Shown one piece after another: positions 34,188 through 42,227 of a stretch of 64,000 nt of DNA (position 1 is its first letter; every line of letters starts with the position of its first letter). Both the position numbers and the translations under genes were made by a program. The stretch covers positions 1,674,001 through 1,738,000 of the forward strand of contig CBDHHE010000001.1 of assembly GCA_965263335.1 (NCBI GenBank), given 5' to 3'. Below the pieces are notes generated by a model that saw only the letters and a list, made by a program, of their open reading frames with translations, ran no database searches and was not told the origin of the DNA. This DNA is from Thermohalobaculum sp965263335 (GTDB taxonomy: Bacteria; Pseudomonadota; Alphaproteobacteria; Rhodobacterales; Rhodobacteraceae).

Positions 34188-35549
34188 CTACCCTCGGTTT
34201 GGCAGAAGCATCGTCGACAGTTCAGGCACCAGTGCGACCAAGAACCAGACCGACAGCAACGCGACCAGGTACGGTACCGTGAACTTTAGCAATCGCATGT
34301 AGGGAACGCCAGTCACCCCGCTCGCGACATATAGGTTCAGCCCGTAGGGTGGTGTGATGAACCCGATCGACGCGCCAACGAGGAAGATCACCGCGAAGTG
34401 TACGGGATCGACTCCGATGGAATGTGCGATCGGTGCCAGGATCGGCGCGAGGATGATCGTCACCGGCAGGCTCTCGAGCACCATTCCGGAGAAGAACACG
34501 ATCACCATGGCCGTGAAGAGCACGGCGTAGTACCCACCCATGCCTGTCACGAAGAGCTCGATCGTTTCTTTCGCGCCGAGCAGCGACAGGATCTGTTGCA
34601 TCACGACAGAGACGGCGATCAGCGGAGCCAGGATTCCCGTGATCTGCGCCGAGCGAAGGACGATGCTTGGCAAGTCCAGAACCGTGAACCCCTTCACCAG
34701 GATCATATCGCCGTAGGTCTTGTCCTCAACGGGTTTGTCGAAATCGATGCTGAACATCCGGAAGATCGGCAGACAGATCAATCCGACGATGATGCAGAAT
34801 CCGACGGTGACGGCTGCGGCTTCGGTCGGCGAGAACTTGCCGGTGTAGATGCCCCAAAGCACCAGCCCGATCGCGAAGAAGCCGAGCCACGCTCCGAACG
34901 CTGTTTTGATGACACGACCAATCTGGAGTTTGATCAAGTGGCCCCACCCGTTGATCTCGCAGATGGCCCAGCAGGCAACCTGCATCCCGATCACCATCAG
35001 AGCGCCCGGCAGGATGCCGCCGACGAACAGATCGGAGATTGGAAGGTTCATCAAGAAGCCGTAGACGATAAAGATGATGGATGGCGGGATGATGATCCCG
35101 ACGGTTCCGCCTGAAGCCGCTGTCGCCGCGGCAAACCTCTCATCGTAGCCACCATCGACCATCTCCGGATGCATCATCGACCCGATGGTTGCCGTCGTCG
35201 CGGAGTTCGATCCCGAGATGGCGGCGAACAGCCCACAGGCGCCAAGACAGGCCATAGCGAGCCCTCCTCGCACCCATCCGAAACAGGAATAGGCGAAATC
35301 CGTGAGCCTCTTCGCGATACCGGACGCGTTGATCAAGTCACCTGTCAAGATGAAGAGTGGCATCGCCAGCAGGGCAAATCCGTCGGTGAAGACATCCGAC
35401 AAAGCAACCCCGATGTTGTCCAGTGTGAGCCCCAGCACAAAGCTGCATCCGACGACCCAGAAACCGATGACGAGAAAGATCGGAACGCCCAGCATGAAGA
35501 GCATGGTGACGCCGATTGAGATGATTGAAACCCATGTTCCGTCAGTCAT
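34188..35549 (-). CDS. TRAP transporter large permease (DctM type)
   Basis: A 453-residue membrane protein with about 12 hydrophobic segments and family-typical sequences: GDLINASGIAKRLTDFA, GVGLAMACLG-like stretch with AISGSNSATTATIGSMMHPEM, GIIIPPSIIFIVYG, and VGASIGFITPPYGLNLYVASG near the C-terminus. It forms the Na+-driven translocation unit with the small permease and the periplasmic binding protein. Context with GMC dehydrogenase, xsc and pta suggests isethionate as substrate (IseKLM type). Confidence 0.92.
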   Translation of the reverse strand: MTDGTWVSIISIGVTMLFMLGVPIFLVIGFWVVGCSFVLGLTLDNIGVALSDVFTDGFALLAMPLFILTGDLINASGIAKRLTDFAYSCFGWVRGGLAMACLGACGLFAAISGSNSATTATIGSMMHPEMVDGGYDERFAAATAASGGTVGIIIPPSIIFIVYGFLMNLPISDLFVGGILPGALMVIGMQVACWAICEINGWGHLIKLQIGRVIKTAFGAWLGFFAIGLVLWGIYTGKFSPTEAAAVTVGFCIIVGLICLPIFRMFSIDFDKPVEDKTYGDMILVKGFTVLDLPSIVLRSAQITGILAPLIAVSVVMQQILSLLGAKETIELFVTGMGGYYAVLFTAMVIVFFSGMVLESLPVTIILAPILAPIAHSIGVDPVHFAVIFLVGASIGFITPPYGLNLYVASGVTGVPYMRLLKFTVPYLVALLSVWFLVALVPELSTMLLPNRG

Positions 35550-35561
35550 TTTGCATCCCCC

Positions 35562-36227
35562 CTATTCACCGAGACCACTGGCGAGGATCATCTCCTCGTT
35601 CTCACGGTAGCGTCGGAAGTCGTCGACCAAGTTCTCGATGACCCGGCCGCTGAGCAGGATCCAGCTGATCGGCACACAGACGTAGAACCACCACTGCATC
35701 ACGTTGTCGGTGCCAAGGAGAATCTGGAAATTCGAAGCTGAGTTCGCGGTCTGCTTGAGGGTCGTCACGATCACGATGATCGCGAAGGTCACCCACAGAA
35801 CTGCATCGAGCGTGAGACAGAAGAGCTGCCCGATGCGCGGCAGGTTCACCCGCACCTCGGTAAAGCGCAGGTGCGCCCGGAGCCGGGTGTTGTAGGCACA
35901 CCCAACCCAAGTCATGATCAGGAAGAGATACGGTGGCAATGTCGTCGACCAGGGCACTTGCGCCTGGAAGACAAAGCGGCGGATGACTTCGACGAAGATC
36001 ACGCCCGCGATGATCAGATAGGTGCTCACGAGCACCGTCTTCTCGAAGTACTGATCCAGAAATGGGACCGCGCGGAACAAGCGCATGACGAGGTAGCCGC
36101 CGCCGATCGCCAGGATTGCCCCGAACACGTAGGCTCCTGGACCGTTCAACGCCTCTGAGATGAAGAACGCGTCGCCTGAAAGGAGCGCAGTGACGATCTC
36201 CCACAGGCCAATGAAAACATCGAACAT
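35562..36227 (-). CDS. TRAP transporter small permease (DctQ type)
   Basis: A 221-residue protein with four membrane helices (for example GAYVFGAILAIGGGYLVM and YLIIAGVIFVEVIRRFVF), a size and pattern matching DctQ-type subunits; the N-terminal part is slightly longer than usual. ATG 36227 is preceded by GGGAGGA. It lies between the binding protein and the large permease, 12 bp from the latter. Confidence 0.88.
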   Translation of the reverse strand: MFDVFIGLWEIVTALLSGDAFFISEALNGPGAYVFGAILAIGGGYLVMRLFRAVPFLDQYFEKTVLVSTYLIIAGVIFVEVIRRFVFQAQVPWSTTLPPYLFLIMTWVGCAYNTRLRAHLRFTEVRVNLPRIGQLFCLTLDAVLWVTFAIIVIVTTLKQTANSASNFQILLGTDNVMQWWFYVCVPISWILLSGRVIENLVDDFRRYRENEEMILASGLGE

Positions 36228-36284
36228 TCCGTTTTCCTCCCGGATTGGCCGGCTTTGTATTGGCCGGTTTTTGTATCGGGTTGA

Positions 36285-36308
36285 CGCCCCACCTGATCAG
36301 ATGGGGCG
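36285..36308 (-). promoter_or_regulatory. Intercistronic hairpin between TRAP binding-protein and permease genes
   Basis: CGCCCC...GGGGCG with continuous pairing through the CTGATCAG centre gives a stem of about 11 pairs (one G-U on the minus-strand RNA). No T run follows immediately. Such hairpins after solute-binding-protein genes usually stabilise the upstream message and raise the binding protein to permease ratio. Next to it, TTGGCCGG(C/T)TTT is repeated directly at 36245-36274. Confidence 0.6.
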
Positions 36309-36328
36309 CCTGGCATCCGTGAGGGTCT

Positions 36329-37564
36329 CTAGGCGCCCTTCCACCAACGGCGTGGTTCAACGTTCTCCGGCAACATGTCGGCCGGGACTTCGCGAGCAAC
36401 ACGGTGCAGGTCCGTATAGGTGTCGATGCCACCGGCCCACTTGTTGATCCGCTCGCGCCACTGCTCCCACGGATCCGGGTTGAACTCAGGCGAGCACATC
36501 TCCTCGGCCTTCTTGATCTCGGCATCTGGCAGGAACGCCATGCGGACATTGTCGCGGGCGAAGATCGTGTTCGGCAGTTGTGGGTCCGAGTAGCCGACGG
36601 TCTTGACCAGCGCAGCCTCGTTCGCCGCCTGGACGTGGACCTGCGAGGTATAGGCCGACTCCATCACGGCATCCTGCAGCTCGCCGCCTAGGCTGTCGAA
36701 GACCTTGGCCGACATCGAGGTGTGCTCGGTGCCGCAGAAGAACCGCAGATCGACGCATTGCGAAACGACCGGAGACATGTTGGCGTAAGCCACAGCAGAG
36801 GCCCATGTCTCGGCGCCGTCGATCAGGCCCTGCTTCAGACCATCGAGGGTTTCTTCCCAGGCCACAGGAACCGGGTTGAGGTTGAGGAGGTCCATCGCGA
36901 TGCGGCCAAGCTGAGTGCCGGTCACCCGGTTCTTGGTGCCGAACAGCGTCTCGATTTTGTCAACCGTCGGTGCGTCCTGCCATTTCAGACCGAGCTGGAT
37001 ACCGCGCAGCTCGCAGTGGCTGAACAGGAACTTCAGACCGTGGCGCTTCTCGAGCGGCTCGCGGAGAAGCTTCTGGCTCTCCGGGTGATACATGAAGTGG
37101 TACTGCGATGCCCGCCCAGGGAAGACGTAGGCATAGTCGAGCACGTTGAGGTAGGGCGCGCCGCCTGCCGAGTTCTGCGTCGAGGCCGCATAGATGTCGA
37201 CGATGCCCTGCTGGGTTTTCTTTACGCAGGACAGCTGACCGCAAAGCTGATTGTCGCCGATGAATTCGATTCGAATCTCACCGTCTGTGCGCTCTTCGAG
37301 ATCTTGAGCAAAGAACAGCGCACCCGCACGCTCGATCAGCAGGTTGCGGGCGTTGAAGCCTGCAGCGCCAAACTTGAGTGTATGCTTGGCCTCCTTACTG
37401 AAGCGCTTTTCGTAAGTGGATTCAGCGGCTTGAGCGAGGCTTGAGAGCGACACGGCGCCACCCAGTCCGCCCGCCGCCAACAGTGTCGATGATAGTCCAT
37501 ACCGACCCGCGACGCGAAAAAGATCCCTGCGCGAGATCTGATCAAGAGTGCTGGAAACCTTCAT
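36329..37564 (-). CDS. TRAP transporter substrate-binding protein (DctP type), Tat-exported
   Basis: A 411-residue periplasmic binding protein. The N-terminus carries a twin-arginine signal (ISRRDLFRVAGRYG then a hydrophobic stretch ending near LAQA). The mature protein has the DctP features IRIEFIGDNQLCGQLSCVKKTQQGIVDIYAAS and a conserved arginine region (GTKNRVTGTQLGRIAMDLLN). AGGAGGAAG precedes the ATG. First gene of the operon, divergent from the GMC dehydrogenase. Substrate inferred from context as isethionate. Confidence 0.9.
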   Translation of the reverse strand: MKVSSTLDQISRRDLFRVAGRYGLSSTLLAAGGLGGAVSLSSLAQAAESTYEKRFSKEAKHTLKFGAAGFNARNLLIERAGALFFAQDLEERTDGEIRIEFIGDNQLCGQLSCVKKTQQGIVDIYAASTQNSAGGAPYLNVLDYAYVFPGRASQYHFMYHPESQKLLREPLEKRHGLKFLFSHCELRGIQLGLKWQDAPTVDKIETLFGTKNRVTGTQLGRIAMDLLNLNPVPVAWEETLDGLKQGLIDGAETWASAVAYANMSPVVSQCVDLRFFCGTEHTSMSAKVFDSLGGELQDAVMESAYTSQVHVQAANEAALVKTVGYSDPQLPNTIFARDNVRMAFLPDAEIKKAEEMCSPEFNPDPWEQWRERINKWAGGIDTYTDLHRVAREVPADMLPENVEPRRWWKGA

Positions 37565-37589
37565 CGTCTTCCTCCTGGAGATTCATTAT

Positions 37590-37606
37590 TGAGACTTGTA
37601 GTCTCA
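37590..37606. promoter_or_regulatory. Palindromic candidate operator in the divergent TRAP/GMC promoter region
   Basis: TGAGACTTGTAGTCTCA is a perfect inverted repeat (six-base arms, five-base spacer) set 26 bp from the binding-protein start and 62 bp from the GMC start, in AT-rich surroundings (ATTATT, TTAAATACAG). Size and symmetry suit an IclR-family dimer site. I did not find a second copy elsewhere in the window. Confidence 0.5.
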
Positions 37607-37667
37607 TTAAATACAGATTACGAAAGGCAACACAAGCAAAGAATCACAAGCCGACGGGGAAGGCGGC

Positions 37668-39284
37668 ATGGAGGAAACCAAAGCTGATTTCGTGATTGTT
37701 GGCGCCGGATCGGCGGGGTGCGTTCTCGCAAACCGTCTCAGCGCCGACAACACTTCACGGGTTGTTCTGCTCGAGGCTGGCGGTCGTGACTGGAACCCTT
37801 GGATCCATGTGCCGGTCGGCTATTTCAAGACGCTGCACAACCCTGCCACTGATTGGTGCTACAAGGCTGAGCCCGACGAAGGCCTGAACGGCAGATCCAT
37901 TGACTGGCCCCGAGGCAAAACCCTCGGCGGATCGAGTTCAATAAACGGTCTGCTCTACGTCCGCGGGCAGAAGCAGGACTATGATCAGTGGGCACAACTC
38001 GGCAACAAGGGTTGGGGCTATGATGATGTTCTGCCGCTCTTCAAGCGTTCGGAGCGCCACGAGGATGGCCAAACTGACATCCACGGCGGCAGCGGCGGGC
38101 TCTCGGTTTCGCGCATCAGGGCAAAGAGTGAGATTGCGGAGGCATTCATAGATGCGGCCGTCGAAATGGGCGTGCCACGAACTGATGACTACAACGGCGA
38201 AGATCAGGAAGGGGCAGGCTATTTCCACCAGACAGCACGCGGTGGATTTCGCTGCTCCAGCGCCCGGGCCTTTCTGAACCCTGCCAGGCCGCGCACAAAC
38301 CTCGAGATCATCACGCACGCCCATACCCAGGAACTGGTGTTCTCCGAAGACGAAGCCCGCCGTGTGACAGGTGTACGGTTCACTCGGAAAGGCATCACCC
38401 GCACAATCAGTCTGAATGCCGGGGGCGAGGTCATCCTGTGCGCCGGAGCGATCGGTTCGCCGCAAATCCTTGAGCTGTCCGGCATCGGCTCGGGCGACGT
38501 ACTCAGACAGGCTGGCGTTTCTGTTCGCCACGAACTGCCAGGTGTCGGAGAGTGCCTGCAGGACCATTTGCAGATCAGGCTGGTCTACGAGGTCAATGTC
38601 CCTACGCTGAACGACGCGATCAACCGTTTCATTCCTCGTATGGGCATCGGGCTGCAGTACATCCTGTTCCGCAAGGGTCCCATGAGCCTGGGCGCCAGTC
38701 AGGTGGCGATTTTCGCGAAGTCAATGGAGGGACTCGAAACTCCCGATATCCAGTTCCACTTCCAGCCCTTGAGCGCTGACAAGCCGGGCATAGAGATGCA
38801 CCCGTTCTCCGGGATCACGTCTTCAGTCTGTCAGCTGAGACCAGAGAGCCGGGGGCACATCCACATTGTCAGCCCCAACGCGGCTGAGCACCCGAAGATC
38901 GTGCCGAACTATCTCTCTGCGCCGGCCGATCAGATGTGCGCGGTAAGGGCGGTCAAGTTTGCCCGCGCGATGAGTCGAACCAAAGCACTGAGCCCGTACA
39001 TCGTTCGCGAGCACGTACCGGCTGGCGATCCGAGCACGGATGAAGAGCTGCTCGATGTGGCGCGGTCCATCAGCCAGACGATCTACCACCCGACCAGCAC
39101 CTGCAGAATGGGCAGCGATCCCGCGGCAGTGGTCGACGACCGACTGCGTGTCCATGGTGTGACAGGCCTACGCATTGCCGATGCCTCGATCATGCCGGCC
39201 ATCGTCAGCGGCAACACCAACGCCCCCGCCATCATGATCGGTGAGAAGGCAGGCGAGCTTATCCGAGAGGATCGCGGGAAGTGA
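37668..39284 (+). CDS. iseJ: GMC-family FAD dehydrogenase, probable isethionate dehydrogenase
   Basis: A 538-residue GMC oxidoreductase. FAD-binding VGAGSAGCVLANRLS at the N-terminus, GMC signature 1 in GKTLGGSSSINGLLYVRG, signature 2 in GAIGSPQILELSGIG, and the active-site His and Asn in SQTIYHPTSTCRMG and SGNTNAPAIMIGEKA. The family oxidises alcohols to aldehydes. Divergent from a TRAP importer and followed by xsc, pta and soeABC, it is best explained as the enzyme turning isethionate into sulfoacetaldehyde. No taurine transaminase or taurine dehydrogenase is present in the island, which supports isethionate over taurine. The annotation rests on context; choline-type alcohols are the main alternative. 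Confidence 0.7.
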   Translation: MEETKADFVIVGAGSAGCVLANRLSADNTSRVVLLEAGGRDWNPWIHVPVGYFKTLHNPATDWCYKAEPDEGLNGRSIDWPRGKTLGGSSSINGLLYVRGQKQDYDQWAQLGNKGWGYDDVLPLFKRSERHEDGQTDIHGGSGGLSVSRIRAKSEIAEAFIDAAVEMGVPRTDDYNGEDQEGAGYFHQTARGGFRCSSARAFLNPARPRTNLEIITHAHTQELVFSEDEARRVTGVRFTRKGITRTISLNAGGEVILCAGAIGSPQILELSGIGSGDVLRQAGVSVRHELPGVGECLQDHLQIRLVYEVNVPTLNDAINRFIPRMGIGLQYILFRKGPMSLGASQVAIFAKSMEGLETPDIQFHFQPLSADKPGIEMHPFSGITSSVCQLRPESRGHIHIVSPNAAEHPKIVPNYLSAPADQMCAVRAVKFARAMSRTKALSPYIVREHVPAGDPSTDEELLDVARSISQTIYHPTSTCRMGSDPAAVVDDRLRVHGVTGLRIADASIMPAIVSGNTNAPAIMIGEKAGELIREDRGK

Positions 39285-39340
39285 CGTTGTCCAACTCAGA
39301 AAACCAATGCGCTTAAACTAGACGGAATAGGAGCCGACCC

Positions 39341-41122
39341 ATGAAAATGACGACCGAAGAGGCCTTCGTTAAGGTTCTGCAGATGCACGGGATCGAGCAT
39401 GCATTCGGCATCATCGGTTCTGCGATGATGCCCATATCGGATCTCTTCCCGGCCGCGGGCATCCAGTTCTGGGATTGCGCCCATGAGGTAAACGCGGGCA
39501 TGAGCGCGGACGGCTACACCCGCGCGACCGGCAAGATGTCAATGGCAATCGCACAAAATGGGCCGGGCATCACCAACATGGTGACCCCGATCATCACGGC
39601 GTACTGGAACCACACGCCGCTGCTCCTGGTGACCCCACAGGCCGCGAACAAGACCATCGGCCAGGGCGGCTTCCAGGAAATGAAGCAGATGGCGATGTTT
39701 GAGGATTGCGTCTGCTATCAGGAGGAGGTTCGAGACCCCTCCCGCATTGCTGAAGTGCTCAACCGGGTAATCCTCAAAGCATTTCGCGGCTCGGCACCGG
39801 CGCAAATCAACGTGCCGCGGGACTACTGGACGCAGGTGATCGATATCGATCTGCCGCAGATCGTGCGCATCGAGCACCCGCCAGGAGATCCCGAAGCTAT
39901 CAACGAGGCAGCCAGTCTGCTCTCGGAGGCCAAATTTCCGGTCATCCTGAACGGAGCCGGGGTCGTACTCTCTGGCGCCATCCCTGCAACAGTACAGCTC
40001 GCCGAGCGTCTCTCGGCCCCGGTGTGCTGCAACTATCAGCACAACGACGCCTTCCCGGGGTCCCACCCGCTTCACTGCGGCCCCCTCGGCTACAATGGCT
40101 CAAAGGCAGGCATGGAGATGATCTCGAAGGCCGACGTTATCCTGGCGCTCGGCACGAGATTGAATCCGTTCTCATCACTCCCCGCCTATCAGAGCGAGTA
40201 CTGGCCGAAAGAAGCGAAGATCATTCAGGTCGACATCAACGCAGACCGCATCGGGCTGACCAAACGCGTCGCGGTGGGCATCCAGGGCGATGCACGTAAG
40301 GTGGCAGAGCAAATTCTGGCAAAGCTCTCCGACCACGCCGGCGATGCAGGCCGGGCAGAGCGCACGGGGATGGTGGCTCAGGCCAAGTCCGCATGGGCAC
40401 AACAGCTCTCCGGCATGGATCATGAGGATGACGACCCGGGGATCACCTGGAACGCTCGGGCGCGCGAACGTGAACCCAACCGGATGAGCCCGCGCCAGGC
40501 ATGGCGCGCCATTCAGGCAGCGCTGCCGAAAGAGGCCATCATCTCGACTGATATCGGCAACAACTGCGCGATCGGAAACGCCTACCCGACATTCGAGAAC
40601 GGCCGCAAGTACATGTCGCCCGGGTTGTTCGGCCCCTGCGGCTACGGGCTGCCGTCGATCCTGGGCGCCAAAATTGGATGCCCGGACGTGCCCTGTGTGG
40701 GCTTCGCGGGTGATGGTGCATTCGGGATCTCGATGAACGAGATGACAGCCTGCGGACGGGGTGAATGGCCCGCGATCACCATGGTCATCTTCCGCAACTA
40801 CCAATGGGGTGCGGAGAAGCGCAACACAACGCTCTGGTTCAACGACAACTTCGTCGGCACTGAATTGAACCTCGGCGTGAACTACGCGCAGGTGGCAGAA
40901 GGCTGCGGAGTGCGCGGTGTTCAGGTCAGCGGGACCGAGGCGTTGAGCGAAGAGTTGCGCAACTCGATCCGTCTGCAGATGGAAGAGAACGTCACCACTT
41001 TCATCGAGTGCGTCCTGAACCAGGAGTTGGGTGAGCCGTTCCGGCGCGATGCCATGAAGCCGCCAGTCTCCGTCGCCGGGATCTCCAAAGATGATTTTGT
41101 GGAACAGACGCCGAGGCTCTGA
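39341..41122 (+). CDS. xsc: Sulfoacetaldehyde acetyltransferase
   Basis: A 593-residue thiamine-diphosphate enzyme. The N-terminus KMTTEEAFVKVLQMHGIEHAF and the catalytic-Glu segment CAHEVNAGMSADGYTRATG match Xsc; the ThDP/Mg motif is VGFAGDGAFGISMNE followed by VIFRNYQWGAEK. Xsc converts sulfoacetaldehyde and phosphate to acetyl phosphate and sulfite, the desulfonation step shared by taurine and isethionate routes. TAGGAG precedes the ATG. pta follows after 76 bp, the order seen in many sulfonate degraders. Confidence 0.95.
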   Translation: MKMTTEEAFVKVLQMHGIEHAFGIIGSAMMPISDLFPAAGIQFWDCAHEVNAGMSADGYTRATGKMSMAIAQNGPGITNMVTPIITAYWNHTPLLLVTPQAANKTIGQGGFQEMKQMAMFEDCVCYQEEVRDPSRIAEVLNRVILKAFRGSAPAQINVPRDYWTQVIDIDLPQIVRIEHPPGDPEAINEAASLLSEAKFPVILNGAGVVLSGAIPATVQLAERLSAPVCCNYQHNDAFPGSHPLHCGPLGYNGSKAGMEMISKADVILALGTRLNPFSSLPAYQSEYWPKEAKIIQVDINADRIGLTKRVAVGIQGDARKVAEQILAKLSDHAGDAGRAERTGMVAQAKSAWAQQLSGMDHEDDDPGITWNARAREREPNRMSPRQAWRAIQAALPKEAIISTDIGNNCAIGNAYPTFENGRKYMSPGLFGPCGYGLPSILGAKIGCPDVPCVGFAGDGAFGISMNEMTACGRGEWPAITMVIFRNYQWGAEKRNTTLWFNDNFVGTELNLGVNYAQVAEGCGVRGVQVSGTEALSEELRNSIRLQMEENVTTFIECVLNQELGEPFRRDAMKPPVSVAGISKDDFVEQTPRL

Positions 41123-41198
41123 TCTCCCTCCCACGGCCACCCGGACGAACACGCTCTGGGTGGCCGCTTACCCAGCCAGACGAATAGGACCTCGCAAG

Positions 41199-42227
41199 AT
41201 GGACATCCTGCAGGCGATCTCGACGGCATCGCGCAAGGGCCGGCCACGCATTGTGCTGCCCGAAGGCGCAGACCCCCGCATAGTCGAGGGCGGGCTGCGC
41301 GCGGCGCGGGATGGCCTCGCACGGATCGTGCTCCTTGGTGAAGCCGAGCAGGTAGAGGCAGAACTGGGAAGGCAGGATGCCTCCGATGCGCAGATCGAAG
41401 TGATCGATCCAGCGCGGTCGCCGTCCCTCGACGGCTATGCAGCGGCCTTTCACGAGCTGCGCCGCCACAAGGGCATTGACGCCGATGCGGCGCGCCACGC
41501 TATGAGCGCTCCGCTCGGTTTTGCGGCAATGATGGTGCGGCGCGGTGATGCGGACGGAACGATCGGGGGGGCGGTCGCCACGACTGCGGACACCGTACGT
41601 GCCGCCCTGCAGATCATTGGCAAGGCTCCGACAGCGGACGTCGTTTCGAGCGCATTCCTGATGCTCCTTCCCGCGCCATTTTCGCGTCCAGTGGTCTTTG
41701 CCGATTGCGGCCTGATCATGCAGCCCACGGCTGAGGAGTTGTCGAGCATCGCGACCGCCTCGGCGCTATCTCTGACGGCCCTCACCGGTGAAGCTCCAAG
41801 GGTCGCAATGCTCTCGTTCTCGACCATGGGAAGCGTTCCCGACGGTGCTCATGAGTCGATCGGAAGGATCCGCCGGGCGATCGAGATGATCCGCGAACGT
41901 ACGCCGGGTCTGATCGTTGACGGCGAGATTCAGTTCGATGCGGCCATCATGCCCGATGTCGCGGGCAAGAAGGCACCTGAGTCGCCGCTGGACGGACAGG
42001 CAAACGTCTTTGTCTTTCCAAGTCTGAGCGCTGGAAACATCGGCTACAAGATCGCGCAGCGGATCGGCGGCGCAGTGGCGCTCGGGCCGATCCTGCAGGG
42101 GCTGGCCCGTCCAGCGAACGATCTGTCCCGCGGCTGCTCAGCTGATGATGTCTACCAGATGATCGCGATCACGGGGGCACAGGCCGCTGCACAGATCTCC
42201 CACAGCACGGAAGACGCACACCAATGA
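41199..42227 (+). CDS. pta: Phosphate acetyltransferase
   Basis: A 342-residue short-form Pta from ATG 41199 (MDILQAISTASRKGRPRIVLPEG). The PTA_PTB fold is supported by FAAMMVRRGDADGTIGGAV, FSTMGSVPDGAHESIGRI, VDGEIQFDAAIMPDVAGKKAP and NVFVFPSLSAGNIGYKI. It converts the acetyl phosphate made by Xsc into acetyl-CoA. Its stop overlaps the soeA start (ATGA), tying carbon and sulfite handling into one transcript. Confidence 0.93.
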   Translation: MDILQAISTASRKGRPRIVLPEGADPRIVEGGLRAARDGLARIVLLGEAEQVEAELGRQDASDAQIEVIDPARSPSLDGYAAAFHELRRHKGIDADAARHAMSAPLGFAAMMVRRGDADGTIGGAVATTADTVRAALQIIGKAPTADVVSSAFLMLLPAPFSRPVVFADCGLIMQPTAEELSSIATASALSLTALTGEAPRVAMLSFSTMGSVPDGAHESIGRIRRAIEMIRERTPGLIVDGEIQFDAAIMPDVAGKKAPESPLDGQANVFVFPSLSAGNIGYKIAQRIGGAVALGPILQGLARPANDLSRGCSADDVYQMIAITGAQAAAQISHSTEDAHQ

